NCBI GenBank assembly: GCA_002432085.1
Contig: DJFN01000180.1
Span: 12,965 to 33,898 of the forward strand
Direction of reading: 5' to 3'
DNA length: 20,934 nt
DNA from: Flavobacteriales bacterium UBA5871
Lineage (GTDB): Bacteria; Bacteroidota; Bacteroidia; Flavobacteriales_D; Crocinitomicaceae
Below, in pieces: positions 7,694 through 16,457 of this stretch. Positions within the stretch are counted from its first letter, which is position 1. Every line of letters begins with the position of its first letter. A program made the translations under genes and the position numbers. The notes beneath the pieces are model-generated. The model did not search any database. It was not told where the DNA came from and was given only the letters and a program-made list of their open reading frames with translations.

Positions 7694-10600
7694 ATGGAAC
7701 TCTCACAATTCAAACACCTTTTCAAGCGCCTTTCGGGCATCGATCAAACGGCAAACCTTCTCCAGCAGGCGGAAATGCGCATTCACTGGAAAGGATTGGT
7801 GGGCTCGTCACGTGCCCTGGCAGCTTCGGCTGTGGCGCAACAGGTTCCGGGACACCATGTATTTATCTTGCAGGATAAGGAAGCAGCCGCTTATTTCCTG
7901 AACGATCTCGAGCAGCTGTTCCCCGAGGAAAAACACATTCTCTTCTACCCTGCTTCGTACCGCACACCTTACCAGCTCGAAGAAACCGATAATGCCAATG
8001 TCGTAGCGCGTGCCGAAGTGCTGGAAAAGGTCAACAACGGCCGCAACTGCTGGATTGTCACGTATCCGCAGGCTTTGTTCGAGCGTGTTCCGACACAACG
8101 GAAGCTGAGCGAAAACACTATGCGCGTGGAAAAAGGAAAAACCTACTCCATCGATTTTTTCAATGAATTGCTGCTGGAATACGGTTTCGATCGCGTCGAT
8201 TTTGTCTACGAGCCCGGGCAGTTTTCCATTCGCGGCGGTATCGTCGATATTTTCTCGTTTTCCAGCGATCACCCGTTCCGCGTCGAGTTTTTCGGCGATG
8301 AGGTGGATTCGATCCGGACGTTCGATCCTGTTTCACAGCTTTCGATCAATAATCACACGCATTTTTCTATCGTGCCGAATGTTCAGAAACAACTGATCAT
8401 GAACGGCAGCGGTACGTTTCCGGAATTTATCGGGAAGCAGGCCACTTACTGGATAGGATCGGTGGACATGGTTGAAAAAGCGCTGGCGAAAGATTACGAA
8501 AAGGCCGTTTCGGTCTACGACACGCTGAACAACGACACGATCAAACACAGCAAACCGGCGGAATTGTACATGCATCCTTCCGACTGGAAAGCACAGCTGA
8601 AGCTCGTTTCGACCATCGAATTCGGACCGGATTATCATCTGAAGGCTAACGAAACCGTGAGCTTCCAGGTACAGCCGCAGCCGGCTTTCAACAAAGATTT
8701 CGAGCTGCTGAAGGAAGACCTCATTCAACGGAAAAACAACGGTTTTCAGAACCTCATTTTTTCGAACCAGCCGCGACAGATTGAACGACTTTACCAGATC
8801 TTCGAAGACATCGGAGCCGAGGTCGAGTTCACGCCCATGCACCTTTCGCTCCACGAAGGCTTCATTCTACCCGAGCTGAAACTGGTCTGCTTCACCGATC
8901 ACCAGATCTTCGAGCGCTACCACCGTTTCAGGCTGAAAGAAGGTTTCCGCCAGGCGAAACAGGCGTTAACGCTGAAGGAGATTTACAACCTCCAGAAAGG
9001 CGATTATGTCACGCATATCGACCACGGTGTCGGACAATTTTCCGGGTTGCAGACCATCGATGTGAACGGCAAGCCGCAGGAAGCAATCCGCCTCGTTTAC
9101 CGCGACGGCGATGTACTGTATGTGAGCATTCACTCGCTGCACCGCATTTCGAAATTCACCGGGAAAGACGGCACCGTTCCGAAGATGAATAAGCTCGGAT
9201 CGCAGGCCTGGTCGACACTCAAGCAAAAAACGAAGAAGAAGATCAAGGAATTGGCCTACGATCTTATCCAATTGTACGCCAAGCGTCGCAGCCAGCCGGG
9301 ATTTGCCTTCTCGCCCGATACGTATCTGCAAAACGAGCTCGAAGCGTCGTTCATGTACGAAGACACGCCGGATCAGCTGAAAGCTACACAGGCTGTCAAG
9401 GAAGACATGGAAAAACCGCTGCCAATGGACCGCCTGGTCTGCGGCGACGTTGGTTTCGGGAAAACCGAAGTGGCCATTCGCGCGGCATTCAAAGCCGTTG
9501 CCGACAGCAAACAGGTGGCCGTGCTCGTTCCGACGACTATTCTTTGTCACCAGCACGCTCGTTCCTTCCGGGAGCGTCTGAAGCAATTCCCGTGCACGGT
9601 CGAATACATCAACCGTTTCCGCACCGCGAAAGAAATTACCGAAATCCTCAAACGTGTCGAAAAAGGCCAGGTCGATATTCTCGTGGGAACGCACAAAATC
9701 GTGAGCGACCGCGTCAAATTCAAAGACCTCGGACTGATCATCATCGACGAAGAACAGAAATTCGGTGTGGCGGTTAAAGACAAGCTCAAAACGCTGAAAG
9801 CAACCGTCGATACGCTCACGCTTACCGCAACGCCAATCCCGAGAACGCTGCAGTTTTCATTGATGGGCGCGCGGGATCTAAGCATCATCAATACGCCGCC
9901 GCCGAACCGACAGCCGGTACTCACGGAAGTTATCCAGTTCAACGAAGAAACGATCCGTGATGCGATTGCTTACGAAGTAAGTCGCGGTGGACAGGTTTAT
10001 TTCGTTCACAACCGCCTGGCGAATATTCGCGAGCTGGCCGGCATGATCAGCCGTTTGTGTCCGGGCGTTCGCGTGGCGATCGGTCACGGCCAGATGGACG
10101 GCAAGCACCTCGAAAAGATCATGATGGATTTCATCAACGGCGAATACGACGTGCTGCTTGCTACGACGATCATCGAATCGGGTATCGATATTTCCAATGC
10201 CAATACGATCCTGATCAACGACGCGCAAAATTTCGGTTTGAGCGATCTGCACCAGCTGCGCGGTCGTGTAGGTCGTTCCAATAAAAAAGGATTCTGCTAC
10301 CTCATCGCTCCGGGCTTCAGTGTCCTCACTTCCGAAGCACGCAAGCGACTGGAAGCCTTGGTACAATTCTCCGATCTTGGCGCCGGTTTCAACATCGCGA
10401 TGAAAGACCTCGACATCCGCGGGGCCGGAAACATTCTCGGCGGCGAGCAAAGCGGCTTTATTTCCGAGATCGGCTTCGAAATGTACCAGAAGATCCTCAA
10501 CGAAGCGTTACAGGAGCTGCGCGAAGAAGAATTCAAGGAGCTGTTCGAAGAACGTACGACCGATCATCCAACGGCTTTCGTCAACGATTGCGTACTCGAA

Positions 10601-11038
10601 ACCGACTTCGAGTTACGTATTCCGGAAGATTATGTCAACAATGTGGCCGAGCGTCTGAGCATCTACCAAGAGCTCGACGGCCTTTCCACTTCCGAAGAGC
10701 TGGAGCAGCACAAACAGCAGCTCATCGACCGTTTCGGACCGATGCCGCGCGTGGTGAAAGAGCTGTTCCATTCCTTCGAGCTGCGCTGGCTGGCCGAATC
10801 CATCGGTCTGGAGCGACTGGTGATCAAATCCGGCACGATGATCGGTTATTTTGTGGCCAACGCACAATCGAAATACTACGATTCGCCGCAATTTACCAGC
10901 GTATTGCAATACGTGCAGCGTCAGCCGAAAGACTGCAAGCTGAGCGAGAAAAACGATCGCCTACGGATCATTTACAGCAATATACTGACCATGGACCAGG
11001 CGTTTGATCGTCTGAAAGAAATCGAGGAAACGGTATAA
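7694..11038 (+). CDS. mfd: Transcription-repair coupling factor Mfd
   Basis: A 1114-residue cytoplasmic DNA translocase that removes stalled RNA polymerase and recruits the UvrABC excision system. Residues 1-400 are the UvrB-homologous N-terminal part, with the EPGQFSIRGGIVDIFSF segment at about 173-189. Residues about 433-500 are the RNA-polymerase-interacting domain (GDYVTHIDHGVGQF). The SF2 motor follows: Walker A GDVGFGKT (584-591), motif II DEEQ (685-688), TATPIPRT (711-718), ESGIDI (828-833) and motif VI QLRGRVGRS (854-862). TRG-type motifs in DLDIRGAGNILG (905-916) link the motor to transcription. Residues about 965-1080 are the TRCF C-terminal domain. Length is slightly below E. coli Mfd (1148) and nothing is missing. 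The gene is monocistronic, with a -7 box immediately upstream and a bidirectional terminator downstream. Confidence 0.98.
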   Translation: MELSQFKHLFKRLSGIDQTANLLQQAEMRIHWKGLVGSSRALAASAVAQQVPGHHVFILQDKEAAAYFLNDLEQLFPEEKHILFYPASYRTPYQLEETDNANVVARAEVLEKVNNGRNCWIVTYPQALFERVPTQRKLSENTMRVEKGKTYSIDFFNELLLEYGFDRVDFVYEPGQFSIRGGIVDIFSFSSDHPFRVEFFGDEVDSIRTFDPVSQLSINNHTHFSIVPNVQKQLIMNGSGTFPEFIGKQATYWIGSVDMVEKALAKDYEKAVSVYDTLNNDTIKHSKPAELYMHPSDWKAQLKLVSTIEFGPDYHLKANETVSFQVQPQPAFNKDFELLKEDLIQRKNNGFQNLIFSNQPRQIERLYQIFEDIGAEVEFTPMHLSLHEGFILPELKLVCFTDHQIFERYHRFRLKEGFRQAKQALTLKEIYNLQKGDYVTHIDHGVGQFSGLQTIDVNGKPQEAIRLVYRDGDVLYVSIHSLHRISKFTGKDGTVPKMNKLGSQAWSTLKQKTKKKIKELAYDLIQLYAKRRSQPGFAFSPDTYLQNELEASFMYEDTPDQLKATQAVKEDMEKPLPMDRLVCGDVGFGKTEVAIRAAFKAVADSKQVAVLVPTTILCHQHARSFRERLKQFPCTVEYINRFRTAKEITEILKRVEKGQVDILVGTHKIVSDRVKFKDLGLIIIDEEQKFGVAVKDKLKTLKATVDTLTLTATPIPRTLQFSLMGARDLSIINTPPPNRQPVLTEVIQFNEETIRDAIAYEVSRGGQVYFVHNRLANIRELAGMISRLCPGVRVAIGHGQMDGKHLEKIMMDFINGEYDVLLATTIIESGIDISNANTILINDAQNFGLSDLHQLRGRVGRSNKKGFCYLIAPGFSVLTSEARKRLEALVQFSDLGAGFNIAMKDLDIRGAGNILGGEQSGFISEIGFEMYQKILNEALQELREEEFKELFEERTTDHPTAFVNDCVLETDFELRIPEDYVNNVAERLSIYQELDGLSTSEELEQHKQQLIDRFGPMPRVVKELFHSFELRWLAESIGLERLVIKSGTMIGYFVANAQSKYYDSPQFTSVLQYVQRQPKDCKLSEKNDRLRIIYSNILTMDQAFDRLKEIEETV

Positions 11039-11072
11039 AAAAACAGCCCTCTGTTCAGGAAGGCTGCTTTCT
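11036..11072. terminator. Bidirectional terminator between mfd and the BlaI-type gene
   Basis: CAGCC (11044-11048) pairs with GGCTG (11062-11066), with a few further pairs inside the loop. On the plus strand it is followed by CTTTCTCTT. On the minus strand it is followed by a run of seven Ts (complement of 11037-11043). It can serve the convergent mfd (plus) and repressor (minus) transcripts, and is stronger for the latter. Confidence 0.6.
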
Positions 11073-11081
11073 CTTATGAAG

Positions 11082-11405
11082 TTACAGTACGTCGTTCAGC
11101 GTCAAAGTGCTGTTGTAAAACGACATAATCTCTTTGCGGTTTCCGTCGAAATAGTTCGTTAGGATGTAATTGGCAAGATAATCCCTGTACTGATCCCGCG
11201 AAACCTTCGGCATGTAGACGTATCCACGTCCTACGGGTTTGTGCTTGATAAATTTTTTCCTCTCCAGGATACGCACGATCGTCGAGATCGTATTATAAGC
11301 TGGTTTTGGGTTAGAATACAGTTCAACTAACTCTTTTACCGTTGATTTCTCCAACTTCCACAACTTCAACATTACCTTCTCTTCGGCAGGTGTGAGTCTT
11401 TCCAT
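11082..11405 (-). CDS. BlaI/MecI/CopY-type winged-helix repressor
   Basis: A 107-residue DNA-binding protein, somewhat shorter than the usual 120 or so. The winged-helix part covers residues 1-70: LTPAEEKVMLKLWKLEKSTV at the start, then KPAYNTISTIVRILERKKFI as the recognition helix region, then GRGYVYMP as the wing. The remaining 35 residues would form the dimerisation helices. Family members repress target genes, typically by dimer binding to palindromes, and are inactivated when a BlaR1-type membrane protease cleaves them. No such protease gene is next to it: mfd lies on one side and an exported C1 peptidase on the other. Its candidate promoter overlaps an inverted repeat (11434-11460), which suggests autorepression. 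The targets are unknown. Confidence 0.9.
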   Translation of the reverse strand: MERLTPAEEKVMLKLWKLEKSTVKELVELYSNPKPAYNTISTIVRILERKKFIKHKPVGRGYVYMPKVSRDQYRDYLANYILTNYFDGNRKEIMSFYNSTLTLNDVL

Positions 11406-11429
11406 AATCCATAAATAGGGGCTTCACGA

Positions 11430-11460
11430 CGAAGGTAGAACTTTTTTCCAAATATCTACC
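11430..11460 (-). promoter_or_regulatory. Candidate promoter and operator of the BlaI-type gene
   Basis: GGTAGA (11434-11439) and TCTACC (11455-11460) form a perfect 6-bp inverted repeat with a 15-base spacer. The left arm overlaps TACCTTCG (minus strand, 11437-11430), seven of eight positions matching the -7 box TAnnTTTG, 24 bases before the ATG. No -33 element is at normal spacing. It would suit self-repression, but the binding site is inferred. Confidence 0.35.
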
Positions 11461-11469
11461 ACGAGCAAA

Positions 11470-12660
11470 TTAAATTTTTAATTTAGAACGAACGTCTTTT
11501 GTGAGTGCATCCTTATGGATGTATATATTAATGGTTTTCAATCGAAAATAATGTTCAGACACGTACAGGTACCCTTGTGGAAGGTTGTCCGTTCCCCATG
11601 AATTTTTCACTAAGAAGTAACGCGTTCCGTTCTGATCCTTGTACAATCCAACGATGTGCATTCCGTGATCGTCGGTGGTCGTTTTACCGTCGTAGCCTTC
11701 CTGACGAAGCTCCTGCGTAATGGTCTTTTCTTTCACCGGCTCGAGGAACGCGTTGGATTTACGCTCGGCTCCTGCGTTGTTGAAGCTCTTGTTATCGGAA
11801 CCTTTTACCTGGATCGTAGATGGATCTTCCGGCACGATCGCAATTCCCTGACGGAAGTTGAATCCTTTTTCGGAAACATCAGCCCCCCACGCGAGTGTGT
11901 AGCCGTTTTTCAGCGCGTTCTCAGCGATGGTTACCATGTCTTCGAGCGGCACGTTGTAGCTGTCGCCCCATGCCCAGTTGTCCGGAATAGCCAGCTCGCA
12001 GGAAGCATAGAACGGATCGTTGGAGAACGAAGTAATGGAAACGTAGTTGTCCATGTTCAGTCCCAGCGAGGCAGCATACGTTTGCGGTGTGTACTGCTTT
12101 CCTTTATAGGTAAAAGTCGATGGATCTGCTCCGAGGTAGTTGTCGAGAATCGCAGAGAATCCTTTTTTCCACGTCGTTTCGATGCCGTGGCCTTTCTGAA
12201 CCTGCGCCAGGATCGTTTGCATGTAGCTGTTGAGGATGCTGAACAGCTCGTCGTGGTTGTATTCTTTCTGGCCGGCAGCAAGTCCGGAATAAACTTCCTT
12301 CGGAACGATACCGTAGCGCTTGATCACGTAAGGAATATCATGGAATGCGCCACCTTCACCGAAGTTGATCTTTCCGTCCATACGGATAAAACGGTCGGCC
12401 TTCGCTTCGTAAGCTTTACGCACGATGTACATTTCAGCAAGGATATCCGGCTGCTTAACGCCCTGACGGATCATTTCCGATTCGAAGAACGAAAGGGAGG
12501 AAAAGCTCCAGCACGTTCCGGTCATCCCCTGGCTTTCAACCGGGGTGGCATCGAGGTGATAAACTTTTTCAAATTGGTATTTGCTCTCAGGAGCGTTGGT
12601 GATGGTTTGCCCGAACGCATATACGAAGCTCAGGCAAGGTATGAGCAACAGCTTTTTCAT
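11470..12660 (-). CDS. Exported C1B-type cysteine peptidase (bleomycin hydrolase/aminopeptidase C-like)
   Basis: A 396-residue papain-superfamily peptidase. Residues 1-18 look like a signal peptide (MKK, then a hydrophobic stretch, ending YAFGQ), so it should act in the periplasm or outside. The catalytic set is visible: oxyanion Gln44 and nucleophile Cys50 in ESQGMTGTCWSF, His332 in DDHGMHIVG, and Asn353 in VKNSWGT. The long insert between the Cys and His halves and the overall size fit the C1B (bleomycin hydrolase/PepC) branch rather than small papain-like enzymes. Those relatives are usually cytosolic aminopeptidases, so the leader is the unusual feature, though exported forms are common in Bacteroidota. 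There is a promoter-like site at 12684-12718. The BlaI-type gene follows 64 bp downstream on the same strand. Confidence 0.88.
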   Translation of the reverse strand: MKKLLLIPCLSFVYAFGQTITNAPESKYQFEKVYHLDATPVESQGMTGTCWSFSSLSFFESEMIRQGVKQPDILAEMYIVRKAYEAKADRFIRMDGKINFGEGGAFHDIPYVIKRYGIVPKEVYSGLAAGQKEYNHDELFSILNSYMQTILAQVQKGHGIETTWKKGFSAILDNYLGADPSTFTYKGKQYTPQTYAASLGLNMDNYVSITSFSNDPFYASCELAIPDNWAWGDSYNVPLEDMVTIAENALKNGYTLAWGADVSEKGFNFRQGIAIVPEDPSTIQVKGSDNKSFNNAGAERKSNAFLEPVKEKTITQELRQEGYDGKTTTDDHGMHIVGLYKDQNGTRYFLVKNSWGTDNLPQGYLYVSEHYFRLKTINIYIHKDALTKDVRSKLKI

Positions 12661-12681
12661 TTTCTCAGCATTGGTTTACCT

Positions 12682-12718
12682 CACGAAAGTAACAAACAGT
12701 TTCGTGGAACAGTGCAAA
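12682..12718 (-). promoter_or_regulatory. Candidate promoter of the exported C1B peptidase with overlapping inverted repeat
   Basis: On the minus strand, TTTG (12718-12715), a 23-base spacer and TACTTTCG (12691-12684) resemble a Bacteroidota promoter with one mismatch in the -7 box. A perfect inverted repeat, CACGAAA (12682-12688) and TTTCGTG (12700-12706), fills the spacer and overlaps the -7 box, as an operator would. Confidence 0.35.
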
Positions 12719-12754
12719 AATGGGAGAAATGCCATATTTAACAAGTCAGACGGT

Positions 12755-13855
12755 TCAAATCAGGGAGTACCGATTACCGGGCATGGGACGAACAAGGCCT
12801 TTGAACTCTAATCCAAGCAGATGCACCGAGGCTTCGCTCAACGGAAGTGAGGCCAGAAAACAGATTGCATCGATCGCAAGGTCTTTCTGCGTTTTCAAAA
12901 CTGCAACGATCCGTTCTTCGATAGCTGTCAGCTCGGTAAACAGGTTGCGCTGCACAATTGACTGAGCCTTTTCGGTTTTCCAGTCGAGCAAGGTCAGAAG
13001 ATCTTCCGGACCGGTGATCAGGTGCGCTTTGTCTTCTTTAATGAGCTTCAGACAGCCGGCCGAAGCTGGTCGCGTTACATCACCGGGATACGCACAGACG
13101 TCGCGGTTGTAATCGTTGGCCAGGTTGGCTGTAATGAGCGATCCGCCTTTTTCGCCGCTTTCCACCACGACCGTTACATCGGCCATACCGGCTACGATGC
13201 GGTTCCGCATGGGAAAATACGCGGGCTCAGGTTTTAATCCGGGAGCGAATTCCGTTGCCAATCCGCCGGTATCAAGCATTTGTTTGGCTGTTTTTCGGTG
13301 CGCATGCGGATACAAAACGTGTAATCCGTGACCAAGCACACCGATAGTCGGTAATCCGGCCTGCAAAGCTGCGGTGTGCGCACAGATATCGATACCGTAG
13401 GCCATTCCGCTGACAATAGTTGAACCGCTCGCCTGTAAGCCTTCCACCAGCGTTGTGGTGAGCGTTTTCCCATAATCACTGGCGCGGCGTGTTCCCACTA
13501 TGGAAACAACGCGTTCGGGATTCCAGTTGATATTGCCCTTACCATACAAAAGCAGCGGAGCATCTTCACATTGCTTCAATCGTTTCGGGTAGTCGGTATC
13601 CGTAAAAAAGACGCTGTGCGCTTCCAGTTTATCCAGGTGTTCCAGCACGCTGTCGGCAGCTTCCAATGCGGCAAGTCGTTGCTTGTAAGAAACGAAGCTG
13701 GCCGGAATTCCGGGAATACGGCTCAGATCGAGTTTCTGCTCGGTGAAGAACTGTTCGAGATCGTTGAAATGGGCGATCAACAGCCTTGCACGGCGGCTCC
13801 CGATACCGCTCAGAAAGGTCAAAGCGATTTGCTGGTGTTTGGAAGTGAAATTCAA
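12755..13855 (-). CDS. dprA: DNA-processing protein DprA, non-ATG start
   Basis: A 366-residue protein that loads RecA onto incoming single-stranded DNA in natural transformation. Residues 1-70 are the N-terminal helical SAM-like part (QQIALTFLSGIGSRRARLL). The central Rossmann-like DprA fold has SIVGTRRASDYG, SGMAYGIDICAH, GLATEFAPG, FPMRNRIVAGMADVTVVVES and GGSLITANLA. The last 60 residues form the winged-helix (DML1-like) end. There is no ATG in frame before the conserved core, and a TAA stop (13861-13859) precedes ATT and TTG codons. TTG at 13855-13853 is the best start, placing LSGIG at the normal distance from the N-terminus. It is divergent from the TonB receptor across 45 bp and followed on its own strand by the C1B peptidase gene, 94 bp away. 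Confidence 0.95.
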   Translation of the reverse strand: MNFTSKHQQIALTFLSGIGSRRARLLIAHFNDLEQFFTEQKLDLSRIPGIPASFVSYKQRLAALEAADSVLEHLDKLEAHSVFFTDTDYPKRLKQCEDAPLLLYGKGNINWNPERVVSIVGTRRASDYGKTLTTTLVEGLQASGSTIVSGMAYGIDICAHTAALQAGLPTIGVLGHGLHVLYPHAHRKTAKQMLDTGGLATEFAPGLKPEPAYFPMRNRIVAGMADVTVVVESGEKGGSLITANLANDYNRDVCAYPGDVTRPASAGCLKLIKEDKAHLITGPEDLLTLLDWKTEKAQSIVQRNLFTELTAIEERIVAVLKTQKDLAIDAICFLASLPLSEASVHLLGLEFKGLVRPMPGNRYSLI

Positions 13856-13900
13856 AATTTATGGTACTTTGGTCTATTGAATATAAGCAAAATCACCTGT

Positions 13901-16237
13901 ATGAAACAAGGGTTACTACTACTTTTTCTCCTCCCTTTTTCCCTTTTGGGCCAAGTGATTAACGGCCGGGTTGTCCAGTCTGCAACGGAAGCTGTTTCTT
14001 TCCCGACGGTGGTTTCGTCCGAAGGCCAGCGCGTGCTTGGCGATATCGACGGTCATTTCGCGATCCCTTTCGATAAGCTGCCGGTTACGCTCTATGTTTC
14101 AGCCGATGAATTTGAATCCGATTCGCTCCTCATCAAAAGCGAACCTGCGGTTATTTACCTCGTTACGCTCAGGCCTGTCGTAACCGAAGAGCTACAAACG
14201 ATGGTCGTTGTTGCTTCACGCCGTCGCCAGCGAGCCGAAGACGTTCCGATTTCACTCGAAGTAATCAAACCCGATCTGATCAACAACAAAGGAATTACCG
14301 ATCTCGAACAGGCGGTCGACCAGGTCCCGGGCGCGTATGCCATGGACGGTCAGGTCAGCATTCGCGGCGGAAGCGGATTTTCCTACGGAGCGGGCAGCCG
14401 CGTGTTGATTTTATGGAACGAAGTTCCTTTACTTTCAGGCGATGCCGGTGATACGAAATGGAACGCTATTCCGATTGAAAATGCTCAACAGGTCGAGGTG
14501 ATGAAAGGCGCCTCTTCGGTGTTATATGGAAGCGGTGCGTTGAATGGAATCATTTCCCTCGTGGAGCGCGAGCCGGAGAAAAAGCCTTATTTATTCGCGA
14601 AAGTGCAATCGGGCATCTATGACGATCCACAGCGCGCTTCGTTGAAATGGTGGTCGAAAAATCCACTGTTTCATCAAGGTGATATCAGCTTCGGGCGCCA
14701 ATGGAAGGATTTCGGGCTCACACTCGGCGGCTACGGCTACACTTCCGACGGCTATAGACAAGGCGAAACCGAAGACCGCGGACGCATCAACGGAACGCTT
14801 TATTACAAGCCGGAAAAATGGAAATCGTTTTCAGCGAGCCTGGGCTGGAACGCTCAGTTTTCCAAAGCCGGAAATTTCATCATCTGGGAAAGCGATACGT
14901 TTGCCTACCAGCCGTCGGGCGGCGCCGATACGAGCCTTGCGGAGTCGACACTGACATACAACCGCGGCATTCGTCTTACCATCGATCCGTCGGTGAGATA
15001 CTTCGACAAATACGGCAACAAGCATCAGCTGAAATCGCGCTATTTCCTCACCGATAACAGCAACCTGAACAACGATGCGCAGAGCTCGAAAGCCGACGTC
15101 AAATACATCGATTACCAGTTCCAGCGCCGCTGGGGACGGCAATGGGTGTTAACGGCCGGAACGTCGGCCATTGCGAACAAAGTCAATTCCTATCTCTACG
15201 GCGATCACAGCTCGTTCAACGGCGCATTGTATGCTCAGGGCGAAAAACGCTGGGGACGACTCGACATTACGGCCGGTGTGCGTTTCGAATACTTTCAGCA
15301 GGATAACAAGCGCGGCGATTCCGATTTCTTCATTGGGAAAGATTCCCTGAAGCTGCCGGTCATTCCGATCTTCCGCATGGGCGTTCATTACGAAGTGATC
15401 GAACACACGCACCTGCGGGCCTCATTCGGACAAGGTGTTCGCTACCCGAGCGTGGCCGAGCGCTACACCATGACTTCGGTCGGAAGCCTGAACATTTTCC
15501 CGAATCCCGCCTTGCGTCCCGAACAAGGCTGGGCGGCTGAAATCGGCATCAAACAAGGCCTGAAAATCGGAAAATGGCGAGGGTTTGCGGATGCAGCGGC
15601 GTTCATCAATCATTACAGCAACATGATGGAATTCACCTTCGGTAATTACATCCCCGATTCGCTGTCGCCGAGCCTCAATCCAGACGATCCGGGCTACATC
15701 TTCAAATGGCTCGGTTTCCGGGCGGAAAACGCGGAAGAAGCAACCATCACCGGGCTGGATTTTTCACTCAGCGGCGAAGGCATGATCGGGCCGGTGAAAG
15801 TGCAGACGCTGATGGGCTATACGTATATGAACCCCGTTTCCGACAACACTGATTCGGCTTATCGCGCTACGTTTTCGGATACTTCTACCAATATGCTGAA
15901 GTACCGTTTCAATCACCTCGCGAAAGCCGATCTGCAGCTACTCTGGAAAGGAATCAGCCTCGGCGGATCGATGCGCTACAACAGCTTCATGCAAAACATC
16001 GACGTGATCTTCGAAGACGGCGTTTTCGGTCAGCAGATTCTGCCGGGATTGAAAAACTATCGCCGGGAACACAACGGTCCTTCATTGGTGTTCGATGCGC
16101 GCATTGGCTACGAATTCCTCGACCATTACAAGGTGGCTTTTATCGTGAACAACGTGGCCAATACCGAGTACATGGGACGACCGGGCGATATACAGGCACC
16201 GCGTACGTTCATTCTGCAGCTGCAGTATAGATTGTAG
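13901..16237 (+). CDS. TonB-dependent outer-membrane receptor
   Basis: A 778-residue outer-membrane receptor. Residues 1-18 are a signal peptide (MKQGLLLLFLLPFSLLGQ). Residues 19-98 form a carboxypeptidase-regulatory-like domain (VINGRVVQSATEAVSFPTV, then GDIDGHFAIP), common in Bacteroidota receptors. The plug spans about 103-222, with SIRGGSGF (153-160), VMKGASSVLYGSGALNGIISL at about 200-220, and conserved spacing between them. The rest is a 22-strand-type barrel with ASFGQGVRYPSVAERY and NPALRPEQGWAAEIGIKQ, ending in LQLQYRL. Energy would come from TonB-ExbBD, encoded elsewhere. The substrate (siderophore, vitamin or other) cannot be read from the sequence, and there is no SusD partner, which argues against a polysaccharide locus. 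The frame is open back to 13571 through the dprA gene; 13901 was chosen because it starts the signal peptide. Confidence 0.93.
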   Translation: MKQGLLLLFLLPFSLLGQVINGRVVQSATEAVSFPTVVSSEGQRVLGDIDGHFAIPFDKLPVTLYVSADEFESDSLLIKSEPAVIYLVTLRPVVTEELQTMVVVASRRRQRAEDVPISLEVIKPDLINNKGITDLEQAVDQVPGAYAMDGQVSIRGGSGFSYGAGSRVLILWNEVPLLSGDAGDTKWNAIPIENAQQVEVMKGASSVLYGSGALNGIISLVEREPEKKPYLFAKVQSGIYDDPQRASLKWWSKNPLFHQGDISFGRQWKDFGLTLGGYGYTSDGYRQGETEDRGRINGTLYYKPEKWKSFSASLGWNAQFSKAGNFIIWESDTFAYQPSGGADTSLAESTLTYNRGIRLTIDPSVRYFDKYGNKHQLKSRYFLTDNSNLNNDAQSSKADVKYIDYQFQRRWGRQWVLTAGTSAIANKVNSYLYGDHSSFNGALYAQGEKRWGRLDITAGVRFEYFQQDNKRGDSDFFIGKDSLKLPVIPIFRMGVHYEVIEHTHLRASFGQGVRYPSVAERYTMTSVGSLNIFPNPALRPEQGWAAEIGIKQGLKIGKWRGFADAAAFINHYSNMMEFTFGNYIPDSLSPSLNPDDPGYIFKWLGFRAENAEEATITGLDFSLSGEGMIGPVKVQTLMGYTYMNPVSDNTDSAYRATFSDTSTNMLKYRFNHLAKADLQLLWKGISLGGSMRYNSFMQNIDVIFEDGVFGQQILPGLKNYRREHNGPSLVFDARIGYEFLDHYKVAFIVNNVANTEYMGRPGDIQAPRTFILQLQYRL

Positions 16238-16296
16238 TCGACTTTTCCCGAAGACGCTTCTGATTTATCACAAACAATTGATTCACAACCCAAAAA

Positions 16297-16330
16297 TGTA
16301 ATATTACAATAATGCATTTTTGCATTTTCA
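16297..16330. repeat. Palindrome and A/T-rich hairpin after the TonB receptor gene
   Basis: TGTAATATTACA (16297-16308) is a perfect 12-bp palindrome. It is followed by AATGCA (16311-16316), a four-T loop, TGCATT (16321-16326) and then TTC. The second hairpin could be a weak terminator for the receptor gene, but the stem is short and A/T-rich. The palindrome could be a regulator site. A third inverted repeat, TTCCTT-tttt-AAGGAA, lies at 16406-16421. Confidence 0.4.
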
Positions 16331-16457
16331 GGTGTGAGTCCCGGTAATCGTGAGACGGAACCATTGCTTGCTTTCGTATCCGGTAAAAGCTGTCCATTCA
16401 AGGCCTTCCTTTTTTAAGGAACTTTATGCAGCAGCCGTGAAATAAAACCGGGTATTA

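Noticed and set aside
11467..11484. AAATTAAA-tt-TTTAATTT at the end of the C1B peptidase gene as a terminator
   Set aside because: The stem is only A/T pairs and overlaps the stop codon and last codons. It is too weak to call.
11656..12741. A 361-codon open frame antisense to the C1B peptidase
   Set aside because: It is a shadow of a gene with all catalytic residues in place, has no domain, and starts and ends without relation to any signal.
13571..13900. Upstream extension of the TonB receptor frame
   Set aside because: It runs through dprA on the other strand, and the signal peptide begins at the ATG at 13901. The extra 110 residues have no receptor-like sequence.
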